Part shown: piece by piece, positions 1-12,300 of the stretch | Layout of the letters: every line of letters starts with the position of its first letter | Position numbering within the stretch: position 1 is the stretch's first letter | Assembly (NCBI GenBank): GCA_905178155.1 | Contig: CAJINV010000011.1 | Location: 2,011,939-2,075,938 of the forward strand | DNA from: Amoebophrya sp. A120 | Lineage: Eukaryota > Sar > Dinophyceae > Syndiniales > Amoebophryaceae | Reading direction: 5' to 3' | Length of the DNA: 64,000 nucleotides | Position numbers and translations under genes: made by a program | The notes under the pieces: generated by a model | Database searches by the model: none | Seen by the model: only the letters and a program-made list of their open reading frames with translations | Told to the model about the DNA's origin: nothing

Positions 1-174
1 CAGTTTGTGCTAAGTACGCGGAGAGGGCAAAATTTCTCATGCGGTAGAGGCATCACGATGTCCTCTAAAAAACTGTGATGCTAGGGCATGCATTGCAGGC
101 TTCATGGGTCATCTTCCAAAATATGCATGTCAAACTTGACAATCTTCCAGACCCAGACATTTTTGCAGTTGATA
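1..174. mobile_element. Introner family A, left end cut off by window
   Basis: Only the right arm is visible, ending in GATA at 174. Sits in the MsrB-like gene; the expected TSD is GATCA at 175-179. Confidence 0.85.
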
Positions 175-2326
175 GATCACCGGCCTGCTCCATTTCCCGT
201 TCCTCCTCCGGTAAATTGGTGCCGTCACCCGGGTTATCAAGTGCAAATATCCCTGGAGGTCTGGAAACTTGTAATGCTGGATTGGGAATAGTGAATTTCT
301 TGTAATGCACAGACACGCATGCGAAATCATCTCTGCGCTGCCTAGTGTTGCGTTTACCGCATGACGATGACTACACACTGCGTTTTTGCATGACAGGCAA
401 AAGGGTCTTTTCTTGGACACGCATCACAAGCTTTGCAGTCTGTGACTGTGTCTGTCATGCCAGACAAGCATGACAAACCTTGCATTTTTCAAGACCCAGA
501 CGTATTTGCAATCCATACGGGTACTTGCCCGCGATGCACACGAGGTTGACGCAGTACCGGTTTCCCTGCTCGTCCGGCATGTTGTGGCCCAGGTGGATCG
601 ACGGGATCTCGATCACTTTTCCCACTTTCGTGTGGCTGGTTGGCATATGCATTGCAAGAGTATCGGTATCGCACTCGTAGTAATCGTATACAAATCCTAT
701 TCTCAAATTGATGTCATGCGCTTTTATACTAGTAAGTACGATAGTACTTATGCAGTCCATATGGCACCGTGATGATCTCAGAGGGCACCGGATTCAGATT
801 CGGCGACACCTGGCCCCGGTAGGAGGGGTGCCGCAGCGGGTTGTGCTCCGAGACCGACTTCGGAATTGGCTCACCGCCCCCCGTGGCGCCGCCGAAAGAC
901 TCCGGGTTGGTTTCGTTTGCGGTCACATTCTATGCATTGCAACTATGTCTGGTTCTGGAAGGATGCACGGTTTGTCATGCATATTTTGCATGGCCCATGA
1001 CGCCTGTAATGCATGCTCTAGCATCACAGATTTTTAGAGGGCTTCCTGATGCACATTCCGCATGAGAAATGCCCTGCCCGCGTAGCACAAACCAGACTCC
1101 TCTTGCTAGTCATGCAATACAGATTTTTTTGGAATCCGAAGACAGCATCACAAGTCACAACCTTCCAGAAGACATATTTGCAAGGCATACGTTCATCACG
1201 CGGTCGAAGTTCACCTCGTCGTCGCGGAACGAAGGCCACCCGTGGTACTTGGACTCCAGGTAGAACTCCAGGTAGGACCGCGGGTTCGGCCCGAATCCCG
1301 GGACCCGGAACAGCTCCTCGTTCGGGTCAGAAGAGGAGTAGAAGCTCATGTAGGCGGTGCCGTTGGGGAGCTCCTCGGGGAGCGCGTACCCGGTGCCGGT
1401 GAAGTTGAGTCCCTGGTAGAACGAGGCCTGCGGCTCGGCCAGGCGCTGGGGCACGGTGCAGCACACGTTCACGGCCGTCGCCTCGTCGACCAACCAGCGG
1501 AGCTGCGGCCGCTCGGGCAGGCAGGACACGGCCCCAAAGGGAACCTCCTCCGGTTTGGGGTACTCCTTCTGCTTCTTCCGTTCTTGCAGCGTCGTTTTCT
1601 TCTGCATCACCGAGGACTGCGGATCATTCCTGGCATCCTCGACCGCTCCGTCGACGGGGCGCTTCTTGTCGTTCAACAAATCTTTGGCGGTCCTCGTCTC
1701 CTGGTTACTTCGCTCGTCCTCTTCGCTGTTCCTTGTCGTTGACGTAACTGCATTATCAAATGCAAAAATGTCTGGGTCTGGAAGATTGCAACTTGTCATG
1801 CTAAAGCTGAAGCTCATGCAAAAATCTGTCTTGCATGATTACCAAAAGTCGTCCAGTTTTCACCAAGTCGGGAGGGAGTTTCTCATGCAGGATAGGTATG
1901 AGAGAGATCGCACAGAATCTGTCATGCTAGGTCCTGCATTCCAGACCTCATGAGTCATGGAAAAGCAGCATGACAAATCGCGCACTCTTCCAGACCCAGA
2001 CATTTTTGCATTTGATATGCATTCGGGTTCCTCACCGGTGCTCCTACGTTCGCCGCCCCTGCTGTCCCCACCTTGCTACCCTTGGGTGGCGAACCCGTGA
2101 AAAACATCTGCGAAGGCGGAGGGGTGTTGTCGCGAAGCCTCCGCAGGGCGTGGGCGACGTGTAGTGAGGCTGGGGATGTCAGTGACCACGGCGTGAAGGA
2201 CACAAGCACGTCGGTGCACATCATGGCTGAACAAACCCCGCCGAACCGCAGGGTCCGCCGGACGACGGTCCCGCTCCTTCGTGGACGCTGCCTTTCCACT
2301 GCCGCGGAAGCCGACGAGGACGACAT
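1..2326 (-). CDS. MsrB-like peptide-methionine (R)-S-oxide reductase, 3' end outside window
   Basis: Exons run 2326-2018, 1753-1190, 930-762, 645-518 and 234-175, giving at least 403 residues before the window edge. The start is the ATG at 2326 (MSSSSAS). The N-terminal third is Ser/Arg-rich and unrecognised. Near residue 275 comes the GWPSF motif and near residues 360-375 HLGH followed by RYCVN, which are MsrB fold signatures; the Cys of RYCVN is the position of the catalytic cysteine that reduces methionine-R-sulfoxide. The CxxC zinc pair usual just before HLGH is absent (the residues there are IPSIHLGH), so this would be a zinc-less or diverged form. A long insertion separates GWPSF from HLGH. 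Reading frame is kept across four complete introners. The family call rests on motif recognition only. Confidence 0.6.
235..517. mobile_element. Introner family A, TSD CGGGT
   Basis: Perfect TSD at 230-234 and 518-522. Excision joins the RYCVN exon to the last visible exon of the MsrB-like gene in frame. Confidence 0.92.
646..761. mobile_element. Introner family E, TSD TGGCA
   Basis: 116 bp, perfect TSD. It interrupts the MsrB-like gene just before the HLGH segment. Confidence 0.92.
931..1189. mobile_element. Introner family A, TSD CATTC/CGTTC
   Basis: One mismatch between TSD copies. Excision gives MNVTANE across the junction downstream of GWPSF. Confidence 0.9.
1754..2017. mobile_element. 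Introner family A, TSD TGCAT
   Basis: Near-perfect TIR and perfect TSD. The junction reads RNPNAVTS, with the NA codons spanned by the TSD; a clear type example for the family. Confidence 0.93.
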
Positions 2327-3067
2327 GGTGATAAAAAATTTTTAGGTTCTGTCTCGATAAAAATGATCTCTACTGATGCGGACCAAAACTAGAGATTCTG
2401 GTCTTCGGCAAGGACTTCAAATTCTGCAGTGTTTCCTCTGACCGAATTATCTCTCGACAACCTTCTGCACAGGAAGCAAGCGCTCAATTTTTAATAGACT
2501 TTGGAATCAATCACAGCACCAACGGATGAATGTACGTCTTTTCCCTAAGTCAAATTCTTCTTGAGAAAACAAGAACGAAATATCTGCGTATGGTCTTGCT
2601 CTTCTTCCCCTCGAAATGGTAAGTCGTGCTTTCAATCATTTCGCCCGCCCCTAACATCATCACCTGCAAACGCGACAACCTTGCAGACATTGCGCAGCTC
2701 TCGCGTTCGCCCGAGATAAATCAAATGCTCACAACAGTAGTACTTCAAACGACAAATTCACGGTGTTGACCGAGTTTCAGAGTTCTTCAGCAAAAATATT
2801 CACGACGGAGAAAGAGTGTATTCTCGGACGCGAAGATGCAACGGTGATACGGTATCATACCGCCCCCGGGTGAACGTAAAGATTTTTCGCGAATTCATTT
2901 TCCACAGCTTTTTTCCTTTTGTTCGTTCGAAGTAGTAAAATGGAAAAGAAAAGAACTTTCGTCATTTACTTTCCGGGGCTTTTTGCTTCCACCGGATGAT
3001 TTCCACTGCAAAACCAAAACCACAGTACTTAATTAGTCAAAGTCTCCCGACCGCTTCTACATACATT
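2327..3067. other. Intergenic, no gene seen
   Basis: Between the DHHC 3' end and the MsrB-like start. No introner. A short palindrome CGGTATCATACCG lies at 2850-2862, and a 21-bp stretch of the DHHC stop region (3068-3088) is repeated at 3037-3057. Confidence 0.5.
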
Positions 3068-5549
3068 TCAAAGTCTCCCGACCGCTTCAACGTACCACCC
3101 CGGTACCTGGTAAGCCACGCCATCCCCGGGCGGCGGAACGAAGGGCACGAACCACAGAAGCGGGTTGTTCCCGAGGGTGGCGCACAAATTGTTGTACACA
3201 CCGATGTCGAATTTGTGACCCTTGTCCGCAAGTAGGCCCGGATCCTCGGGTAAGGACGCGCCACCACCTCGCTCCCGCTTATTCGAGTACTGCCCCGAGA
3301 ACAGCTCGCTGGCCCCGGTGTCCACATCCGGTCGGTCGCTCCTCTTGTTTATCAACTGCAAATGTGTCTAGTCTGGATCAGGACGAGTTGTGCTGCGCTA
3401 GGTTGTCATTGTCATGCACGTTTTGCATGACCAATGATGTCTGTGATGTATGTCCTCGCATAACAGATTTTTTGGAGCTCTAGCTCTTTGATGCCTACCC
3501 CGGATGAGAACAAGTGCTCGCTTCGCGCAGCAAAAACTGCACTCCTGCAGTTGCTGCTCATGCAATACAGGTTTTTTTCGAGTTCATCAAAGATAGCATG
3601 GCAAGTTCTTGCATTCTTCCAGAGGACCACCTCTCAGATGTTGACACAATGATCTTTGCGAATTTGATATGGTTGTGCTTCTCGCAGAACTCAATGGTGG
3701 TCATGTTTTTGCAAACCAGAAAGGTGTGAAACAGGAAAAACGAGGTCACAATCCCCGCCACGAACACCGCCAGCGACTCCGCGTAGAGCGCAACGAAGAC
3801 TTTCAAGCCCTGGTCGTTCACCGTGTCGTCCTCGAGGTAGTCCCGCACCGTCTCCCAAAACGTCAAAGCGATGAGCCACAAAACCGCAGAGGAATTAAAG
3901 AGGAGGAGGTAGAAGTACTTGTGGTTGCCGTACCCGATGGTATTGTAGACCCACGGGCAGTGGTGGTCCATGCGGAGCACGCACCGGCCCAGCACCCGGC
4001 AGTGGTGCGCGCGATCCGGCTTGTACTTGGTGCACCATTTGCAGTGCCGCAGCTCCCCGTCCTTCTTGGTTTCAAAGACCACCTTCCGCACCTCGTCTCC
4101 CTTGTTCTCGTAAAAATGCCCCCAGAGGGCCGTGTCCGGAATGCCGCCAGGGTCCGTAAATATACACAGGTAGTAGCAGTACAAAAGCTGCAGGGTGAAG
4201 AAACCGAAAAGCGAGGTCAGGATAATACCTCAGGACGCGTTTATTTCCATTGATATTATACTCAGCTGCTTGAATTACAAGCTACTTAGTTAGCTACTGC
4301 TGTTACGACTTATGCGATTACATGATCATCAATCGTGAGCCATGCTGCAGGCACAAATTGCAGCAAAAATCGACATCCACTTAGCCGCCAGCATGCACAA
4401 GAAAAAATAACCTGAATAGTTAAAACCCATCGATAAATTCAACGGTCGTGGAAATAAACAAGAGAACCGCTCGAACAAAAAATCCTCGAAAACGAACTGC
4501 AAGTAATTACCTTCCTGCTGCACATCCTATTGAGAGGAAAAATCCCCCCTCCCCATATCGAAAAGGTATGTCTCCCAAAATTTGTCTTGCTGATTTGAGA
4601 CCACAAATCACGTCTGTCTTGCAAGAAGACAACTCCACAGGCTCTGCCGCATTATGCAGGCGGTTTGTGATGCTGTCGGGCCTACAGCATAGACGTTTCT
4701 CATGCTAAGCGCCTAGGCCAAATCCTCTCTACTCAGGCTTGGCAGGAGCCTGCAGCCCCCTACTGCAAGACAGACCTGATCTGTATACGCAAATCCAGCA
4801 TCAGAAACTTCCGTTTGATATGGGGAGGGGGGATTTTTCCTTGTGATACATCCTTCTCCGCGTTTCCAAGCCGCGGCACCAGGTGTAGTGTGACGTAGCT
4901 GCTGGCAAGGTAGGTGACAAGCGAGTATGCATTGCAAATATGTCTGAGTCTGGAAGCTTGTAATGCCAAAAGTGGATGAGAGTTCCACTGCAATACGATG
5001 CCAAGCATGACAAATCTTTGGGCTCTTATGTGTTGCGTGTTCCGCATGGCAAACTGCGTTTTTGCGCGACAGGTAACAGGACCGCTTCGTGCCCATGCAT
5101 CACAGATTCTTGAGTCATGTCAGACATGCAAGACAAATGTAGCAATCTTCCAGAGGACCCAGACATATTTGCATTTGATAGCGAGAGAATGAAAACGATC
5201 GGAATCAGCTTGTTCACGTCCGGACCCTATGCACTGCAAATATGTCTGGGTCTGGAAATCTGTGATGCTGAATTGAGCATGATTGAAGCGCTTGTAATGG
5301 CAGCCAGGCATGACAAGTTCTGGAGAGGCCTGCTGATGGTGATGCCTACTACGCATTACAAATTGCGTTTTTGCAAGACAAAGCAAGCTCCTCTTTTGCT
5401 GCTCATGCAACACAGATTTTCCAGGAATGCAAGACACGCACCACAAGTTCCACTGTTCCAGACCCAGACACTTTTGCATTTGATAGACCCCGCTTCCTGG
5501 GCGGCCCGGGGGCGCCTGCGCCCGGCCCCGCGGCGCCGTACTCTTTCAT
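3068..5549 (-). CDS. DHHC-type palmitoyltransferase with a degenerate second zinc site
   Basis: S-acyltransferase of the zf-DHHC family, which moves palmitate onto protein cysteines from an auto-acylated DHHC cysteine in membranes. The model is 341 aa from the ATG at 5549, with exons 5549-5486, 5227-5181, 4925-4849, 4527-4511, 4228-3670 and 3349-3068. Two hydrophobic segments fall in the second and third exons (IPIVFILSL; VTYLASSYVTLHLV), a third starts the large exon, and two more follow the DHHC-CRD near residues 125-165 (CKWC, RAHHCRVLGRC, MDHHCPWVYNTIG). The C-terminal NPLLWFVP stretch is typical of the family. Two cysteines expected in the CRD are replaced: CRVLG instead of CRxCG, and NTIG instead of NCxG. 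Four introners and one GT-AG intron (4229-4510) interrupt it; the spliced length is 1026 nt. Confidence 0.88.
3350..3669. mobile_element. Introner family A, TSD TTGTT/TGGTT
   Basis: 320 bp. TIR arms are more diverged than usual, so probably an older copy. In the DHHC gene. Confidence 0.85.
4229..4510 (-). other. GT-AG intron of the DHHC gene
   Basis: Donor GAAG/GTAATTAC, acceptor CCTGAG/GTATT. It joins DVQQE to GIILTSLFGFF in frame. Its upstream exon is only 17 nt long. Confidence 0.75.
4528..4848. mobile_element. Introner family C, TSD CATCC
   Basis: 321 bp, perfect TSD, in the DHHC gene, 17 nt from the GT-AG donor. Confidence 0.92.
4926..5180. mobile_element. Introner family A, TSD GCGAG
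   Basis: Perfect TSD. It splits the first hydrophobic segment from the second in the DHHC gene. Confidence 0.93.
5228..5485. mobile_element. Introner family A, TSD GACCC
   Basis: Perfect TSD. Excision joins the Gly/Pro-rich first exon (PPRKRG) to PDVNKL. Confidence 0.93.
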
Positions 5550-6394
5550 ACACTGTTGTCACCGCATGATATTGCAATTGAGAATCAAAATAGAAGTTTG
5601 AGTAGGTCACTGTAGCCGGAGCGAAGAACGACACTTGGATTGCTTCGCCTGTCGCTTTGGGAGGAAGAGAAGAAAGCGAAGCGAAAATAGACCAAAGGTA
5701 AAACGGGCGCGGCACGCGAGTGGATACTCGTGCCCACGGGGTCCCATGAGGCTGAGGCAGAGTTTTTACCTATCGAAACACAATGCAGCTCCGACGGGCT
5801 CTTGTCGGCACATTCGAGAATAAAACCTGGTGCATGCCCCAGTGGTCTCCCGCCGGTGTTCTCTTTTTTCTTTCGTTGTGAAGAAATCGAGAAACTCTCT
5901 GTCTTCGCCGCTGCGCGTTGTTTTTCATACTTTGTACATCGACGTTTTTCATAAAAACGGAAACGAAAACACCAGACTTTCTCCCCTACACCATATTGTA
6001 CTGTAAAGGTAATAAACAAGAAGCATTCTAACATTTCTACCTTACGCCGCTTTTGAAGATATCTGGCGTTTGTTGCCCGAGCTATCGCCCGTTTGGCGTT
6101 TGTTGGCCAAGAAGATATTAACTAGTCAAAAAACCAAGTTAGATGCCCCTCGAGGGGGTTGGGGTGGACGAGAAAGATATTAAGTTGAATGTTTGAGTAA
6201 AGTTTCTAAAATGAACATTTGCATCAGTAACACTTAGAGTAAACGGAAACTACACAAGAATGGACGTCAAATAATCATGTCGGCAGCTTCTAGTACAACG
6301 ACGAGAACTACTATATACTGCTAGTCCCCCTCCAGCTGCGCTGCTGCAGATATTGTCTTTCGACCGAAATAAATCCGTATCCAAAAAAGTCATC
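5550..6394. other. Intergenic, no gene seen
   Basis: Upstream of the DHHC start and downstream of the AMP deaminase stop. Short ORFs here have no recognisable content. A direct repeat TGGCGTTTGTTG occurs twice near 6064-6105. No introner. Confidence 0.5.
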
Positions 6395-9300
6395 TTACAT
6401 GACCGCACAGAACCCGGACGAGGCCCCCGACCCGCTCTTTTTTCCGCCTCCCATGAAAAAGGCACTCGAACTGTGCGGCAGCTCGGCCGAGGAGTCCATT
6501 CCCGCACCGACAAATCGGGTGAAATCCGCCCCGTCACCATCGATCCCCGCGAGCAGTTGCAGCTCCTCGCCGCAATCCGCCGCCGCCTTGGAGAGTTTCG
6601 GCCACACCGCTGGGTCGTCCTATGCAGAGGAAAAAAAGTGTTTAAGTGTAAGAACTTTGGAGGTTGAGTAGCATCACAAATTCGCTTTGCGTTTATAGAA
6701 AAAACCTGTCAACATGATGCGCAGGTAGCACGTCAAAACGCGTATGGTCTGACCCTATGACCACGCACATCCAGCATGACAAGCGTGACTGTCTCGCATC
6801 ATCTTCTGCAATACAAACTTACACTTACACAGTTTTTTTCTTGCGATACGTCCGGGTGTTCGTCTAAACGGCTGTGGACGTCGCCTTTTTCCACCACGTA
6901 TTGTGAGGAATAATCCCCCCTCCCCATATTGAAAGCGCATCCTTCTGAAAAACTGTGATGCGGATTTGTGGCCACAAATCCTGTCTGTCTTGCATGCAAG
7001 CAGATCCAGAGAATCCGCCGCATTATGCAGGCGGTTTGTGATGCTGTTGGCCCTAGACCATCGACGTTTTTCATGCTAGGAGCCTACGCCAAAACGTCGT
7101 GGCTCAGGCTTGGCGTATGCCTGCAATCCTCTATTAGAGGATTGCAGACAAATCTGCACGACAAATCTGATTTGTGTACTGAAATCCAGCATCAGAAACT
7201 TCTTTTTGCTATGGGGTGGGGGGATTTTTCCTTTTGATACCACGCCGTGGAATTTCAGTTGGTCCATCTCCAAATCGTAACACCGGCGCCGGTACGATAC
7301 CCGAATGTCCGTTACGTTGGACTTGTCCGTATCCAAGGAAAAGAGTGTTACAGTTACACATTTGTTGGGCAATCACAATCAGCAACACAAACTTTCTCTG
7401 CATGACAGCCGAAACTTGCAATGCAGAGATCATTAGCAAAAACACCTATGAAATCAAGTACCTGAGCACATTCGGCATGACAGACCTTGTCTCTCTTGCT
7501 TTGTCTGCAACACAATGTGTAACTGTAACACTTTTTTCTTCCCGTAGTCCGAGTGGTTCCAGTACTTTGACTTGTGCTTCCACGACTTGTAGACGCAATT
7601 CGGCCCGAGGTATCAAAGTGAAAAAAGCCCCCGCCCCATATTCAACAGACAATTTGTGTTGCTGGATTTGAGTACGCAATTGAGCTTTGTATTGCAGCAA
7701 GAGCTTGTCAGCATATTTTAAGTCCATGTGGGTACGCATCCGGGTCGCAGCTGAGCATGAGCAACAAGTCTGACATAGGCGGAAACGGACGACAGACTCG
7801 CTGCACAATGCGCCACATGGGTGCCGTTTGCCTTGTACGCAAGACAAAGTTGATTTGTAGTCACAAATCAGCATCACAAATCTCCTGTTCGATATGGGGA
7901 GGGGAGATTTTTCCTCACAATACGAGGAGCTGCTCCTTTACCTGCGGGTCCAGCCCGGACTGGAGGACGGAATTCTGCGCGATCTCGCAAATGTCGGTCA
8001 GGGACATCTTCCAGTACTGCTGCGCGATGGTGTACTCCTCTAGCAGCGGGTGGTCGGTGGCGTGAAACAGGAGTGGCTATCAAAAGGAAAATAAATCGTC
8101 CCTCCCCATATCAAAACGAAGTTTCTGACGCAGGACTTGCGTAGACAAATCAGATTTGTCTTGCTGGAGAGGATGAACACAGGCCCATACTAAGCCTAAG
8201 TGGAAAGGCTTTGCTCTAGGCGTCTAGCATGAGAAGCGTCCGCGCTGTAGGCCCATCAGCATCATGAGCGCAAACCTTCTACACAATGCTGCGGAGCTTG
8301 TGGAGTTGTCTTCTTGCAAGACAGACGCGATTTGTGGTCAGCTCAAATCAGCAACACAAATTTTCGGAATAAACGTACCTTGTTGATATTTATGGGGAGG
8401 GGGGTTTATTTTCCTCGCGATAGTGGCATGTCGGTCGACAGGCTGACGTTCAGGCCCCACCGGAAAAAGTCGTAGAAGGGAGAATTCGGCAACCGCTGGA
8501 ACAGGGCGTTGTTGGACAACGGCGACAGGGCGATCCCGATCTGGGACAAGTAGTAGACGTACGCCAAGTATCAAATGCAAAAATGTCTGGGTCTGGGAAC
8601 TTGCGATGCTAAAATGTGGATGATAGAAACAGTTCCGAATGCATCAACCCAGTTTGACAACTTTCCAGAACGCTTTCTCATAGGGAATCCGCATCAGAAA
8701 CTGCGTTTTTGCATGCACAAAAGAGGCCGCGACTTTTGTTGGTTATGCAATGCAGATTTCCTACTTATGGAAAGCCAGCATGACAAGTTCCAACCTTCCA
8801 GACCCAGACATATTTGCAATCCATACTAAGGGCGGACTGGACTTCAGCGTGAGTCCGTGGGAAATGCCGTTCGCCAGCAAGTACCCGCAGGCCAAGTGGT
8901 CCACGGACCCGGTCATGCCGCAGTGCGGGCGGAAGGCGAGCGAGTTGAGGCCGAAAGACTCCCGGATCTTGGAGAGAATGGACAAATTTGCGTAGAGGAA
9001 GTAGAGGTAATACCGGTAGTTGACGTGCTTATGCGTCTTCTTCGTCAGTTTCGCGGGGTCCGAAGGCCCGGCAGTATGCATTGCAAAAGTATCGTACTCG
9101 TAGTTGTGATTGCAATCATGCATTACAAATTTCTTTGTCATGTCAAGATAAATCCGCATTAATCTCTCATGCAGAGGAAATTTGTAATGCACTTTATACT
9201 AGTACGATGCTTTTGCAGTTCATAGGCAGCGAAGGTCGTCGACATGGACTCCTCTCCCACGGAGTCGAAACCCGACACGTGGTAGAGCAAAAAATCGTAG

Positions 9301-12300
9301 AGCGCCGGATCCGAGTCCGGATTCAAGGTGACCGCAATCAGGGGCTGGAACAGGTTTCCCAGCCACTGTTGGAAGCTGTTGCACACCTGAAACGACCGCG
9401 GAATCTGCACCAGAAACTTCGCGTTTTTCCTGGACGCGGCGGCCCCTGCGGCTTCTCCTTTGTGCGTCGGGAAATTTTTCTGGACCCACTGCGCGACCGA
9501 GGTCCATTCCTGCTTCGAGGCCCCCGTGACGGTGATGCGAAACTCCGAGTAGGTTTGCTTGTGCGCCTTGTGCAGCGCGGCATTCGAGACCAGGCGCCGC
9601 TTCACTGGGCTGCTAGGAGTTGTTGCTGCTTTGTTGGCTGTTGCTGATGTTGTACTTCTAAGACGTTCATTATCTTCGCGCTCGTCACTGTTGCTATTTC
9701 CTCGGGTTAGCACCACCGACTTGAGAATCTCCGCGAAAAAATCTTGCTTGTTCATTTCCCCGACGCCGTCGCTCTTCGACGTAGATGTTGCACTCGGCGT
9801 CTTCATTAAGACCGGCTTCAGAAACCGATCCCGCAAGCGCCGACTGCCGTACACGTTCTTTTTTTGTTGAAACAGTTCAAATATCAAATGCAAAAGTGTC
9901 TGGCGGGTCTGGAAGAATGCAAGTTTGTCATGCTTGTCTGGCACGACTCGAGAATCTGTGTTGCGTAGGCACGAAAGAGCCCTCTTAACTGTCATGCGAC
10001 AAGGCAGTTTGCCATGCGGAATACGTAAGACATGGCAGCCACAAAATTTGTCATGCATACCTGCGTATTGTGGCGCGTCAATCATTCACTTTCAGCATTA
10101 CAAGTTTCCAGACCCAGACATTTTTGCATTTCATATCAAAGTTCTGAAACAAACTCTCGTCGGCCTGCACCTGCAACGCGTCGACCGTCATCTGCTATCA
10201 AATGCAAATATCCCTGGAAGATGTCTGGAAATTTGTGATGCTGATTGAGAAAGACGAGGGCGCTCCTTCAATTGACGGCCAAGCATAACAAGTGTTGGAG
10301 GTACTACAGTGTTAATGTCTACTCTACACGACAAAGCGAGCTTCTGCATGACAGAAAAATCAAGCTTTTCATCTTGGGTAACGTGCATGGCAGATTTGCG
10401 AATCATGCAAGCCAAGCATGACAAACCTTGCATCTTTCCAGAGGTGGACCCAGAGGACATATTTGCAGTTGATATCTGCTCCTCTTTCTCGATCCCCGCG
10501 TGGGCAAACTCCTCCCGCAAAGTGGACGGGTGCCCAGCGTCCTATTCGGAGTAAAAACGTCCCCACCCCAGAGCTGTCGCGCAATTCTTTTTTTTTTTGA
10601 TTAGGCCCCATTTTCATGTATGTATTGTATGTGATTGTGTGACGGCGGGAACGGCACCCGCCCGTTGTGCTTAATAATGCGCTCCCACGCGCGAATTTCC
10701 TTTCATCTTTTGCATCACCATCATTTTCTAAGCTAGGAGCCGGTGTGCGTTACTTAACATGTGAAATCTAATCTCACGAACACCGAGCTGTCGCGCAATT
10801 CTGCATGCCAAAAAAGTTTCTCACGCGGAGCCCTATGGGAAGCATTTTCTATTCGTGTTGTCGAATCTGTGATGCTAGAACCAGCATGCTATGCTAGATC
10901 TGTGATGCTTCTGAATTACAATTAGCTAAACAGGATTAATACATTACGAGGACAAACTTGTCATGCCAGACAACCAAGGCTGGCTGATTTGTCTAGCACG
11001 TTTCCCATCTTGACTCTTGTGTGGGGACGTTTTTAATCAGGATACGTCCTGCCACTTCTTCTTCGTGAACTCCAGCAACTCCCGGGCTGTCATAGCGCAC
11101 GCGAGCTTCACCTGCGTGTCCACTTTGCCGATCGAGTAAAAGTCCTGCTTCGTCATCTCAGCAGAGTCCTGCTCCAGCTCGTGGTTTAGGAACATGTGCA
11201 AGTCAAAAAGCCTTTCCAGCAGCTCCAACCGTTGGTAGCAGAAGGACCGGACTGCCGCAGCCTGCACGATCTTGCTGGTCGTTGCCAAATCGTATCCACA
11301 GAAAAAAACCCATCCACATCCATTTTTTGCATGACAAACACGTGACTTGATAGGTGTCTTACATGACAAATTGGACGTGGATGTGTTTTTTCCTGTGGAT
11401 AAATCGCTGAGAAATTCTTCAAAGGACGGCACCTTCAGGTTCTTTGTCATGATCTGCGAGGAAGATGAAGAACCTCCTGTCAGCGTCAAGATGCCCTTCG
11501 GGAAGGAAAACTTCAAATTTTTCATCGACCCCGGTTCCTGGGTCGGCGGTGCACTGTTATGCATTGCAAATATGTCTGGGTCTGGACGAGTGTACTTAAC
11601 TTGTCACGCTACATCTGGATCGTGGAAAAATTTGTGTTGCATGATTAGCAAAAGAGGTCCACTTTTGAGCAAGTTTAGAGGCAGTTTCTCAGACAGGAAA
11701 GGCATGAGAGAGATCTCACAGAACCTGTCATGCTAGGCCGTGCATGCCAGACCGCCTGGGTCATGGAAAACCTGCATGACAAACCTAGCAATTTTCCAGA
11801 CCCAGACACTTTTGCATTTGATAACTGTTGCTGGTCGTGTCCGCGATTTTGACCGCGTATTTTGACGTTTGCTCCTGCTCCTTAGGACTTTGGTCTTCTA
11901 AATTTTTCGTGACCCCGGAAACGAGCGTCCGGATTTTTTTCGCCCCACCGGTGGTCTCGTACAATTTCGAGCGAAAGCAGTTATGCATTGCAAATATGTC
12001 TGGGTCCTCTGGAAGGTTGGAACTTGTAATGCTAGCTTTCCATACCTAGGAAATCTGTATTGCATACTTAAGCTTGACCAACAAAAGTCGCGGCCTCTTT
12101 TTCACAGAAACGCAGTTTCTCATGCGGATTGCCTATGAGAAAGCGTATATGCAAAGTTGTCATGCTGGGTTGCATTCGGAACTGTTTCTATCATCCACAT
12201 CCTAGCATCACAAGTTTCCAGACCCAGACATATTTGCGTTTGATAGCAGTACTTGCCCCGCAACGCGATCAGGTGCAGCAGCGCCCGGCAGATCACCTTC

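Noticed and set aside
6399-6671. Plus-strand ORF starting [10 protein letters not shown]
   Set aside because: Overlaps the last exon of the AMP deaminase, which is supported by frame closure; the ORF runs into an introner.
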